This document shows, piece by piece, positions 1-6,953 of a stretch of DNA of 64,000 nt (within the stretch, counting starts at the first letter, position 1; each line of letters begins with the position of its first letter). The notes beneath the pieces were generated by a model. The model made no database searches, was not told the origin of the DNA, and was given only the letters and a program-made list of their open reading frames with translations. A program made the translations under genes and the position numbers. The stretch lies in NCBI RefSeq assembly GCF_001426885.1, contig NZ_LMFP01000027.1:1-64000 (forward strand). The letters run 5' to 3'. Origin of the DNA: Pelomonas sp. Root1444. GTDB lineage: Bacteria > Pseudomonadota > Gammaproteobacteria > Burkholderiales > Burkholderiaceae_C.

Positions 1-111
1 CGGGGACTTTCTCATGGCTCCATTCTCTAGAGTTGGAGCCTCTGCGAAATCCGGGGCGGTTCATGGACACTCGAGCTCGAGGAACTGCTGTCGGCCCGTC
101 CGTTCTTCGAA

Positions 112-333
112 GTGCCTCCGGAGTCTTCAGTCGCAAAAGCACCTTCCAGCGACGGCGATATTGAAGACGCGCCCGGCCCGAGTTTGGCTCACCTAACCCG
201 CTGGCAGCTGCGGTTTGAAGTCATCAACGACGCGCTGCTCGGCATGGCGCTGTCCCAGACTATCGAAGAGGCCGTTGACCAGCACGCTGGACCGTCAGCC
301 GAGGATGGCACGCGGGAGCCGCTAGGCGGCTGA
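112..333 (+). CDS. Unidentified small open frame, possibly a 3' gene remnant
   Basis: A frame open from position 31 to the stop at 331-333 encodes about 100 residues; the first usual start in it is a GTG at 112 with no convincing ribosome-binding site. The C-terminal half (LTRWQLRFEVINDALLG) has the helical, mixed-charge look of a real protein. I do not recognise a family. It may be the tail of a gene damaged upstream, or a chance frame in GC-rich DNA. Positions 1-111 hold nothing else I can support. Confidence 0.2.
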   Translation: MPPESSVAKAPSSDGDIEDAPGPSLAHLTRWQLRFEVINDALLGMALSQTIEEAVDQHAGPSAEDGTREPLGG

Positions 334-340
334 GAACTCG

Positions 341-1471
341 CTATTTGCTGGTCGGCCTCGCGAGCATCTGACCGAATAACTGGGCGAGCGGATTTGACGG
401 CATGGTGTCAGGCGTTTTCGGAACGTCGACGTGCACAACACCGGCGTCCTCACGATAGTTGAGGCCCAAGTCCCGGAAGACGTCATCGGCTATGCGCATC
501 AAGGGCTTCAGCTCATCGAAGGAGGCCCAGGTTTCTCTGCAGCCGTCAAGCCGCCTAAGCTCCGCAAAGGCATCAAGCCAGCGCTGCCACAGCCCAGCTG
601 CTTGAAGCGCTGAAACGCTCTCTGGCGCGACCTCCTCGAGAGCTGCTTCATTGGCCGCCAACCTTCCGGCGGCATAGCCGAAGCACTGGAAGAGAAAACG
701 CACCTTCTGTTGGCACAACGATAGCAGCACGTCCAGCTGCCTGTGGGTCCGATAGGCGCGTATTGCTTCTTTGACGTCGCTGACGACATCGGGCACCACC
801 TCAGCCAGGTACTTTGGATGCATGTCTGGGCTCGAACATGACGAGTTGGAATACTTGTTGGCGAAGTACTCCGACCAAGTCGCATCTGCCGCAGTGAAGA
901 CGTGCATCTCGATGGGTGCGACGCGGCGCTTGAGAAACTCATGGCTGAGCAACCGGCGCTTGCGGCCGTAGTCATAGACGTGGCACAGCTCGTGAAGCGC
1001 AGTGTCAACGCAGAGGTCGTGCTTGGCCTGGTCGCTGCTGTCAGCGATGCCCAGAGCGACTCCTGCATCTAGCACTGCGATGCACTTGTCCTCCAGGTTT
1101 ACGACCATGGCAATGCCCACGCCGCTCGCCTCCGAGGTCGCCTCGCAAGGCCGTCCGGTGCGTTCGCCGATTTCTTTAAGGGCCAACGCGTAGTCAGAGT
1201 GGAAGACGATTGACTCCAGGCTGTCGAACGTCAGCCAGGGATGCCTTCGGCGCAGCAGGACGGTGTAAACCTTGAGCAGCGCGATGGCCTTGTTGACCGT
1301 ATCGGCATCGCCGGGTCCGCTGTACGAGATGGGGCATGTCAACGGCGAGGAGGACTCCACTTCTTCCCACAACTTCGCAGCGAATGCCTCTTCGTCCGCG
1401 ACGGGTTGCTCTTCAGTTGACTGGGCAACCGCTGAGGATTGGGAGGGGTTGGGGGCGTCGTGGTCAGACAT
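341..1471 (-). CDS. HEXXH zinc-metalloprotease-like hypothetical protein
   Basis: The 376-residue product has no signal peptide or membrane segment, so it is probably cytoplasmic. The N-terminal 35 residues are acidic and low in complexity. A zincin motif HELCH lies at residues 160-164 in a helical context, and a glutamate about 37 residues later (WSEYFAN, E201) could be the third zinc ligand. These residues suggest a metallopeptidase, but I cannot assign a named family. The gene is divergent from the short LexA-like repressor gene at 1562, with 90 bp between. In other mobile elements, HEXXH peptidases of the ImmA/IrrE type sit beside the repressor they cleave; whether that applies here is inference. 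Start chosen at the ATG at 1471. Confidence 0.6.
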   Translation of the reverse strand: MSDHDAPNPSQSSAVAQSTEEQPVADEEAFAAKLWEEVESSSPLTCPISYSGPGDADTVNKAIALLKVYTVLLRRRHPWLTFDSLESIVFHSDYALALKEIGERTGRPCEATSEASGVGIAMVVNLEDKCIAVLDAGVALGIADSSDQAKHDLCVDTALHELCHVYDYGRKRRLLSHEFLKRRVAPIEMHVFTAADATWSEYFANKYSNSSCSSPDMHPKYLAEVVPDVVSDVKEAIRAYRTHRQLDVLLSLCQQKVRFLFQCFGYAAGRLAANEAALEEVAPESVSALQAAGLWQRWLDAFAELRRLDGCRETWASFDELKPLMRIADDVFRDLGLNYREDAGVVHVDVPKTPDTMPSNPLAQLFGQMLARPTSK

Positions 1472-1561
1472 TGCGTAGTAAGGGTAGCGCAGAGGAGCGC
1501 CGTATAGAGCATGCCGCCGCGTTCACGCATCGGGGACCCAAGCAGACGCTATCCTCACTCG

Positions 1562-2035
1562 ATGCCGGTCTCCAACGAACGCCTGCTTCAAGCCAGAAAG
1601 CTGCTCTCCCAGGTCTACGCCCGCACGGGCGGCATGCCGTCAATCGCAGCTTTCGCCAAAGAGATGGGGTACTCAGCTCCGTCCTCGGCGTTCGAGCTCA
1701 CGGAGCCCTTGGTCGCAGCGGGTTTCCTGGCCAAGAGCCCCAGCGGCCGGCTGCTGCCGGGCCCGAAGTTCCAAGCGCCCAAGGCCCTGGTGCCGGATGA
1801 GATGCTTGCGTTGCTGCCGGCGGGCGTAAAGCCGACGGTCGTGCGCGTTACCGACGACTCGATGGTCGACGCTGGCATCCTCGAAGGCGATTCACTCGTC
1901 GTTATCCCCTTCGAAGACGACGCGCACGGGCTCGTCGTGCAGAAGCAGAGGGGGCGGCTTCTTGTGAGCGAGCAGCCGACCAAAGGCTGGTCCATGGTTG
2001 GCCGCCTGGTCGCGCAGTTCAGGTCCTACCGCTAG
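1562..2035 (+). CDS. LexA-like repressor paralogue lacking the self-cleavage residues
   Basis: A 157-residue protein with an N-terminal winged-helix-like segment (residues 1-65) and a C-terminal S24/LexA-UmuD-like domain. It is clearly paralogous to the 202-residue product at 2384: both carry the pattern R..MPS...A..., then GRL.PG..F. The nucleophile serine is present in DDSM (S100), followed by GILEGDSLVV. Two things differ from a working LexA. No Ala-Gly cleavage loop lies about 35 residues before the serine, and the position expected for the catalytic lysine reads LLVSEQ, with serine. The domain is also about 30 residues short. I infer a DNA-binding or dimerising partner that cannot cleave itself. 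Start chosen at the ATG at 1562; a frame continues upstream to 1511 but those residues look untranslated. Confidence 0.65.
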   Translation: MPVSNERLLQARKLLSQVYARTGGMPSIAAFAKEMGYSAPSSAFELTEPLVAAGFLAKSPSGRLLPGPKFQAPKALVPDEMLALLPAGVKPTVVRVTDDSMVDAGILEGDSLVVIPFEDDAHGLVVQKQRGRLLVSEQPTKGWSMVGRLVAQFRSYR

Positions 2036-2292
2036 GTCCTCTTCCGGGACGTTGAACTCCTGTTTTGGGAGTCACCGCCAGAGTTGTCGTCCAAGGACGT
2101 CGACCCGAACCAGTCGGGTGCAATCAAGTGCGCCAGCTCGATGTCTCCCCGAAGCGGGAAGTGCCGTAGCAGCGCCAGCGCCTGCGCTCTCAGCTCCTTC
2201 GTAGGCAACTGCGCAGCGTCGCCGTGCGCCAGCTCACGCAGGAAATCTCGGGTCCACAAGAGGGCTCTGGTGCGTTCTCGAGGCGTCGTCAT
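2032..2292 (-). CDS. BPSL0761 family protein
   Basis: An 86-residue protein beginning MTTPRERTRALLWTRDFL and continuing with ELAHG...LR.QALALLRHFP. This opening is typical of the small BPSL0761 family found through Burkholderiales and Pseudomonas, often in mobile or accessory DNA. Members have no established biochemical function. The last 20 residues are polar and low in complexity and look like a variable tail. It overlaps the stop of the short LexA-like gene by 4 nt on the opposite strand. It is divergent from the long LexA-like gene, sharing the 91-bp region that holds the palindromic operator at 2340, so it may be repressed with it. Confidence 0.75.
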   Translation of the reverse strand: MTTPRERTRALLWTRDFLRELAHGDAAQLPTKELRAQALALLRHFPLRGDIELAHLIAPDWFGSTSLDDNSGGDSQNRSSTSRKRT

Positions 2293-2322
2293 GGGGGCTA
2301 CCTTTGGCTAAGGGGGCAGGGC

Positions 2323-2351
2323 TTGACAGTGCAGGTGAACCGAATAAATAT
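2323..2351 (+). promoter_or_regulatory. Sigma-70 promoter of the LexA-like repressor
   Basis: A perfect -35 hexamer TTGACA (2323-2328) is followed 16-17 bp later by an AT-rich -10 region (TAAATA/AAATAT, 2345-2351). It lies about 35 bp upstream of the repressor ATG at 2384. The -10 region is embedded in the palindrome at 2340-2355, so bound repressor would block it. Confidence 0.6.
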
Positions 2352-2355
2352 TCGG
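2340..2355. promoter_or_regulatory. Palindromic operator, probable LexA-like autorepressor site
   Basis: CCGAATAAATATTCGG is a perfect 16-bp inverted repeat over the -10 region of the long LexA-like gene. It lies in the divergent spacer shared with the BPSL0761-family gene. A 9-bp half of the same sequence (TTTATTCGG) recurs at 3039-3047 upstream of the transposition operon. Position and symmetry suggest it is the operator for the repressor encoded at 2384; binding is inferred. Confidence 0.6.
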
Positions 2356-2383
2356 CCCACAAACACTGTATGTCCATCCAGTA

Positions 2384-2992
2384 ATGCAAGCAACAAATCC
2401 ACAACGCGTCCTGGCCGCACTGCAGGACTACTGGACCTCGCATCGGGCGATGCCATCGTTCGGCGCCGTGGCCCAGGTCGTCGGCCTGTCCGTGTCCACC
2501 GTGGCAGATGGGGTGGGCAAGCTCAAGGCGGCCAACTTCTTGAAGGCAGGGCCCACGGGCCGGCTGCAGCCTGGTCAGCGCTTCTTCGAGCGCCAGCTGC
2601 TCGGACGGGTGCAGGCCGGCTTGCCAGCGGAAGCTGGCGACATTCAGCCGGAGGGCATGGTCATCGACGAGTACCTCGTCGACACGCCGGCGCAGACTGT
2701 GCTGCTGACCATCAAAGGCGAGTCGATGCGTGACGTCGGCCTGCTGCCGGGTGACGTCGTGGTCGTCCGTCGAGAGCTGTATCCCAACGTCGGCGACATC
2801 GTTGTGGCCATGGTCGACGGCGACGAGATGACGGTCAAGCAGCTGGCGCAGGGCCCCGATGGGACGCTGTACCTGCAGGCCCGTAACCCTGACTATCCGG
2901 ACATCCGGCCGCGAGAGCAGATGCGATTCATCGGCATCGTCATCGGGCAGTTCCGCCGCTATGCGCGGACGTTCCGGCCGCTGCGCACCTGA
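2384..2992 (+). CDS. LexA-like self-cleaving transcriptional repressor (S24 family)
   Basis: A 202-residue repressor. Residues 1-65 form a winged-helix DNA-binding domain (MPSFGAVAQVVGLS.STV). Residues 75-195 form the LexA/UmuD-type peptidase domain. All autoproteolysis elements are visible: a cleavage loop GRVQAG (A78-G79), nucleophile serine in GESM (S114) and general-base lysine in EMTVKQ (K152). Their spacing (36 and 38 residues) is close to that of E. coli LexA. RecA-stimulated self-cleavage after DNA damage is therefore likely, as in known LexA family members. The gene has its own promoter with an overlapping palindrome and is followed after 155 bp by the Tn7-like transposition operon, whose leader carries half of the palindrome. 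I infer control of that operon. It is unlikely to be the host's main LexA given this context. Confidence 0.8.
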   Translation: MQATNPQRVLAALQDYWTSHRAMPSFGAVAQVVGLSVSTVADGVGKLKAANFLKAGPTGRLQPGQRFFERQLLGRVQAGLPAEAGDIQPEGMVIDEYLVDTPAQTVLLTIKGESMRDVGLLPGDVVVVRRELYPNVGDIVVAMVDGDEMTVKQLAQGPDGTLYLQARNPDYPDIRPREQMRFIGIVIGQFRRYARTFRPLRT

Positions 2993-3006
2993 CTTTTAGC
3001 GGCTGA

Positions 3007-3020
3007 AAACGACGTCGTTT
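3007..3020. promoter_or_regulatory. 14-bp perfect palindrome upstream of the tns operon
   Basis: AAACGACGTCGTTT is a perfect palindrome between the LexA-like stop (2992) and the tnsA-like start (3148). It differs from the CCGAATAAATATTCGG operator and could be a second regulator's site or a transposase-binding site. Function unknown. Confidence 0.35.
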
Positions 3021-3038
3021 CGCCAGCTCCGATTTCTA

Positions 3039-3047
3039 TTTATTCGG
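3039..3047. promoter_or_regulatory. Half-operator shared with the LexA-like promoter
   Basis: TTTATTCGG matches exactly one half of the palindrome at 2340-2355, about 100 bp upstream of the tnsA-like ATG. ATTCGG is repeated immediately afterwards (3048-3053 region). This is the only sequence link I can see between the repressor and the transposition operon. Confidence 0.45.
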
Positions 3048-3147
3048 ATTCGGAAGGTCGAGGAACGGCGGGTCGAAGACCGTTTGTTGCACCGCCGTTT
3101 TGGGCGCGGGGGCAAGCTTTATTTATCACGCCGAAAGGACCCTCGCG

Positions 3148-3789
3148 ATGGCTCAAGCCACAAAGCGCGAGCACTACAGCATTCACTTCATTTTCAGCAT
3201 CGAGCTCGGCCGCACCCTCACGCTGGACTCGACGTTGAAGACCTGGCTTGTTGCACGTGCTGACACCCACCCTAACGTTTCGACCTACGAGATGGGCGGG
3301 CCCGTCTATTCGTATGAGCCAACCAAGCCGAGCAAGACAAAGAAGACGTTGACCACGACCGTGCCCATGACGGTCTACGACCGGCAGGAGCAGCGCGGCT
3401 ACTGGGATGTCTTGGATGACCGCGGCACGCGGCCTTCTCGGCAGTTCGACATCAAGCGCGAGCATGCGGCGCTGGAGGGCGTCGGCTACCACGTGTTCAC
3501 CACCTCCTTCTTCGAAGAAGCCATCGTCGAACGGAAGAACACCATCACGGCGCATCGCTGGCTCTACAGCGCACACGGCGTCGACACCGCCACGGTGGAA
3601 TCGGGCGTGCGGCTCAAGACGGCGCAGCGGGCGATGACATTCCAGCAATTGGCCGACGAGCTGCGGTGCAATGTCATGCAGGCGCGAGTTGCCGCCTTGC
3701 GGCTCTGGAAGCAGGGAAGGGTGCGCGTGCCTGTGACACGCCTGTTGCTCTGCCACCCCAACTTCACCGTCGACGGCGGTCACCAATGA
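3148..3789 (+). CDS. TnsA-like protein of a Tn7-like transposon, catalytic residues not evident
   Basis: A 213-residue protein, first gene of the transposition operon. The identification rests on position (directly before TnsB, overlapping it by ATGA), size, and a beta-rich N-terminal half with a winged-helix-like C-terminal half (residues 130-205). In Tn7, TnsA cuts the 5' ends of the element with the triad Glu-Asp-(Gln)Lys. In a hand alignment the matching positions here read Lys31, Pro73, Asp87 and Leu89. The usual TPDF and E/Q-x-K motifs appear as VPMT and WDVL. Either the nuclease is inactive or the fold is too diverged to align by eye. Start chosen at ATG 3148 because AAAGGA lies 8 nt upstream; an ATG in frame at 3100 lacks such a site. 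Confidence 0.6.
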   Translation: MAQATKREHYSIHFIFSIELGRTLTLDSTLKTWLVARADTHPNVSTYEMGGPVYSYEPTKPSKTKKTLTTTVPMTVYDRQEQRGYWDVLDDRGTRPSRQFDIKREHAALEGVGYHVFTTSFFEEAIVERKNTITAHRWLYSAHGVDTATVESGVRLKTAQRAMTFQQLADELRCNVMQARVAALRLWKQGRVRVPVTRLLLCHPNFTVDGGHQ

Positions 3790-4361
3790 CCAAGAGCGCC
3801 GTCCTCAAGTCTTCTGCGCTCAATGCGCGTAAGGCGCTGCTGGACGGCGCGCCGGACATTGACACGTGGCCGGCGCTCCCTTTGGATTCAATCCCCGAAG
3901 AACACCAAGACGGCTACCTTGTCTTCAAGTTCGCGGTGACGCTGTGGGTCAAGCTGGTGCCCGAGCAGGTCATCCTCGACAAGCTGAAGACGCAGTACGA
4001 CGTCGTCCTGCGACAGGGGCGCATCGCCAAGCTCGTGCATCGCTGCTTGCGCAAGGACCCAGTCACCGGCGGCATCTGCGGGTTCCTTGGCTGCGTGCCT
4101 GGCCAGCACCTTCCAAACGACCGCGTGCCACTCGAAGCTCCAGTTGAAGGGCAGGCCCAGATAGACCGCACGATGGCGAGGGCGAGGGAACTGGGACGGC
4201 TCTTCGCAGCGCACCCAAAAATCGAGGCGACCATGATTCGCCTGGTCAAGACGAGGCGTCTACAGAAGGATGGTCCTCAGTTTCCGGCCCCTCAATGTCG
4301 GCGTCATTGTCGAGTGCTTCTATGCGCTGTGCCAGGACGCCGGCCTCGCCGACGCGGGTGA
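3786..4361 (+). CDS. N-terminal part of TnsB-like transposase (frameshifted)
   Basis: The frame opening at ATG 3786 overlaps the tnsA-like stop (ATGA) and reads well for about 160 residues, through ..MIRLVKTRRLQKD near 4270. It then enters an arginine/cysteine-rich stretch that looks like a wrong frame. The protein continues in the +1 frame from about 4270. Joined across one extra base, the product would be 707 residues, almost exactly the length of Tn7 TnsB (702). This segment corresponds to the DNA-binding N-terminus that recognises the transposon ends. The cause could be mutation, sequencing error, or less likely programmed frameshifting, as no slippery run is obvious. Confidence 0.6.
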   Translation: MTKSAVLKSSALNARKALLDGAPDIDTWPALPLDSIPEEHQDGYLVFKFAVTLWVKLVPEQVILDKLKTQYDVVLRQGRIAKLVHRCLRKDPVTGGICGFLGCVPGQHLPNDRVPLEAPVEGQAQIDRTMARARELGRLFAAHPKIEATMIRLVKTRRLQKDGPQFPAPQCRRHCRVLLCAVPGRRPRRRG

Positions 4362-5910
4362 ATGGCCCTTCTCAGCGGGCTGCAAGAAGAAGGGCTACGA
4401 AGCAATCCGCCGCTGGTATCACCAGAAGAAGTTCGACAACCCGTCTCAAGCGGCCGTGAATGAGTTGGGTGACGAGGTTGGCGACATCCTGGGCAAGGAC
4501 TACCGCCGCATCGGCATCCGGTCGCTCAACATCCCAATGAAGATGGCCTACGAGCGGGTGGAGATTGACGAGCACTACAGGGATGCCATGTTCTCGGCCG
4601 TCTGGCCGCGCGCGAACGGCGAGTACATAACGCTGCCGGCGTCGCGCGTGTGGGCGCTGGCGGCGATTGAGTGTGCCTGCCACGCGGTTCTCGGCACGCA
4701 TGTGGCGATGGGCGACCGCTATGACCGCAACGACGTCTCGCGCCTCATCCTGAACACGCTGAGTCCGCCGCCCCGGCCGACGAAGCTGATGTTTGATGAC
4801 CCTCAGTATCAGCTTGCTGATACTGCAAGGTATCCAGGCGAGATACCTGGGTTCGAGCGCAACAGCTATCAAACGCTGGCATGGGACGGTCACCGCACCC
4901 ACCTGAGTGCGCGGATGGTTGCTGACGCGATGGCAGTCATGCATTGCGAAGTGGCAGCTGAGCGCGTCGGCGACTCCACGGCCCGACCAAATATCGAGGG
5001 GTGGTTCAACACCATCACGCGCTTTGACCACATGCTGCCCAGTTCGACAGGCAGTCGTCCCGATAGCCCCGAGCGACGAGACCCGGAAGGAATCGCGCAA
5101 AGCCTGCGCATCTACATGCCGTTGGCCTACGAGTCGCTCGACGTAATCGGCCGGACTCACAACATCACGCCGTTGCATTGCCTTGACGGCTCTACGCCGC
5201 TCGAACGCCTGCAGGAACTGGCCAAGCAGGGGCGGGTGTTCCATAGCCCCATCGGCGAGCTGTCTGCCAGTCAGCTGCATCTGCTGCTTCCAAGAATGGA
5301 AGCGAAGCTAACGGAATATCGCGCGGTAGGTGACCGGCACGGGGTTCTGGGCGTTTATGCCGACTATGCGCGGTACACCAGTCGTGAGCTCAACGAGTGC
5401 AAGGAGCTGCGTTTTGCGACCGACAAGGGGTGCACGCTCTTCTTCAATGAGGATGCTCGAAGTGCTTGGCTAGTAACGAAGGCGCTGCCTGGCCGCCGCT
5501 TCCTTGTGACCATCGCTGGCCGCTGGTCCGAGATGCCGCACAACTACCTTTATAGGAGGTACATCTCCCGCCTTGGCGCCGTTCGCAAGGCGGAGTGGAT
5601 GGCCAGCTCGGCAAAGGTTGCCATTGGCGCAATGCGCGGGCTTGCGGCAGCAGCTACAGACGATGCAGCGGCGGCCCGAATGATGGCCGGCATCAACGCG
5701 TTTGCCGAGCGCTTTCAACGTGGGCAGGTCACGGCCGTCGATGTTTCTCAGACTGAGGTCGAAGACGCGCTTGCCTATTCACTCAGCGTTGAACCTGAGG
5801 ACGATATCGGCCCGCCGATGGCTGAAGAGCCGGTGTCGCCCACCGAAGTGGCAACTGTCTCTAGGGATGCGCTCGGCGGCGTGGACGACCCCTTCGGCCT
5901 GCGGAAATAG
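4270..5910 (+). CDS. TnsB-like DDE transposase, catalytic and C-terminal part
   Basis: A 546-residue open frame containing the retroviral-integrase-like core. Candidate catalytic acids are D100 (VEIDEHY), D206 (LAWDGHR) and E243 (RPNIEGWF), with 36 residues between the last two, as expected for a D,D-35-E enzyme. TnsB/TniA proteins bind terminal repeats and join 3' ends to target DNA together with TnsC. The ATG at 4270 is unlikely to be the natural start, since the N-terminal domain is in the overlapping frame just upstream; a stop at 4234-4236 blocks extension in this frame. The C-terminal 60 residues are acidic and proline-rich and may contact TnsC. The tnsC-like gene begins 8 nt after the stop. 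Confidence 0.8.
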   Translation: MVLSFRPLNVGVIVECFYALCQDAGLADAGEWPFSAGCKKKGYEAIRRWYHQKKFDNPSQAAVNELGDEVGDILGKDYRRIGIRSLNIPMKMAYERVEIDEHYRDAMFSAVWPRANGEYITLPASRVWALAAIECACHAVLGTHVAMGDRYDRNDVSRLILNTLSPPPRPTKLMFDDPQYQLADTARYPGEIPGFERNSYQTLAWDGHRTHLSARMVADAMAVMHCEVAAERVGDSTARPNIEGWFNTITRFDHMLPSSTGSRPDSPERRDPEGIAQSLRIYMPLAYESLDVIGRTHNITPLHCLDGSTPLERLQELAKQGRVFHSPIGELSASQLHLLLPRMEAKLTEYRAVGDRHGVLGVYADYARYTSRELNECKELRFATDKGCTLFFNEDARSAWLVTKALPGRRFLVTIAGRWSEMPHNYLYRRYISRLGAVRKAEWMASSAKVAIGAMRGLAAAATDDAAAARMMAGINAFAERFQRGQVTAVDVSQTEVEDALAYSLSVEPEDDIGPPMAEEPVSPTEVATVSRDALGGVDDPFGLRK

Positions 5911-5918
5911 AGGGGCTC

Positions 5919-6953
5919 ATGAAGGACATCCATCCCATCGAGCTCGAGCGTGGCTTCATCGCGAAGACCGTGCCTCTGACGGAGTTCGTCGAGGAGCTAC
6001 TCCAGTGCATCTCCGACCTGATGACCAGTCTCGTCGTTACCGGCGTGCAGCGCAACGGAAAGACCACGGCGATGGAGCACATCAAGGCGAAGATGGCGTC
6101 GAACCGGTCCTCCGCGTTCTTCAATGCGATGGCCTTGACTGTCGACCCGCGGAAGAGGGCTGGTAGAGAACTTGAGGCGGCCTTCTGGCGGACCTTCCTT
6201 ATCCGCACCGTGGAGGATGCCCGAATTCACTTTGAGAGCAACTACAAAGCCTTCCTGACGGCCATCAAGGTGGCCTGCGACCGGCTGGACACGCGGCACG
6301 TGGTCATCTGCGTAGACGATGCGCAGAAGCTGACGCCGCCCATGTTCGGCTACCTCAAGCAGCTGCACGAACAACTGCTCCCGGAGGGCTATCAGCCATT
6401 CTTTCTGCTGATTGCGCAGCCCGACATGCCGCTGCGCATGCATCAGCTGCAAGTCGACTCGATGCACGAGTACATCGACCGGTTCCTGACCAACGACTTC
6501 CGGTTTCGAGGCAATCGGCGCGAAGACCTGTCGTTCTTTCTGCGTCACTACGACACTGCGACCTGGCCGGCCGGCTCGGCAGTCACGTACACCCAGCATT
6601 ACGCGCCTCAACTGTGGCGCGCAGGCTGGCGGCTTGAGCATGAGGCGGGTCCGATGTGGTCTGCCTTCGAGACGCTCGCGAAACGCCTCGGGCTGAATAC
6701 CGCCGAGCTGGAAATCGGCACGAAGTTCTTGGTCAGCGCCTGCAAGGCATCACTGTTGGCTTTGCAGGGCGGGAAGGTCGAACGACTGAACCACGTGACC
6801 TGGCAGGCCGCTGCTGAGCGCAGCGGCTACTACAAGACCCGGCTGGTTGTCGGCGACCCTGAGGCCGCGGCTGAGGCTGCCCTGAAGGAGGTTCTCTGGC
6901 GCGAGCAAACCGCGAGGAACAAGGCCAGCAAGGGCAGGGCCACAGGTGCTTGA
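5919..6953 (+). CDS. TnsC/TniB-like AAA+ ATPase transposition regulator
   Basis: A 344-residue AAA+ protein. Walker A is GVQRNGKTT (residues 42-50) and Walker B is VVICVDDAQ (128-136), followed by a sensor-like ..LLIAQPD. The layout fits TnsC/TniB, the ATPase that links the target selector (TniQ/TnsD) to the transposase. A purine-rich sequence (GAGGGG) precedes the ATG at 5919. The stop overlaps the GTG start of the tniQ gene by 8 nt, so the two are probably translationally coupled. The C-terminal 25 residues are basic and alanine-rich. The gene appears intact, unlike its transposase neighbour. Confidence 0.85.
   Translation: MKDIHPIELERGFIAKTVPLTEFVEELLQCISDLMTSLVVTGVQRNGKTTAMEHIKAKMASNRSSAFFNAMALTVDPRKRAGRELEAAFWRTFLIRTVEDARIHFESNYKAFLTAIKVACDRLDTRHVVICVDDAQKLTPPMFGYLKQLHEQLLPEGYQPFFLLIAQPDMPLRMHQLQVDSMHEYIDRFLTNDFRFRGNRREDLSFFLRHYDTATWPAGSAVTYTQHYAPQLWRAGWRLEHEAGPMWSAFETLAKRLGLNTAELEIGTKFLVSACKASLLALQGGKVERLNHVTWQAAAERSGYYKTRLVVGDPEAAAEAALKEVLWREQTARNKASKGRATGA

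Noticed and set aside
1511-1561. Upstream start for the short LexA-like protein
   Set aside because: The extra 17 residues are Arg/Pro-rich without similarity to the paralogue, and there is no ribosome-binding site.
4270-4272. ATG at 4270 as the true start of TnsB
   Set aside because: The N-terminal domain is encoded immediately upstream in another frame, and the combined length matches the family; a frameshift explains the data better.
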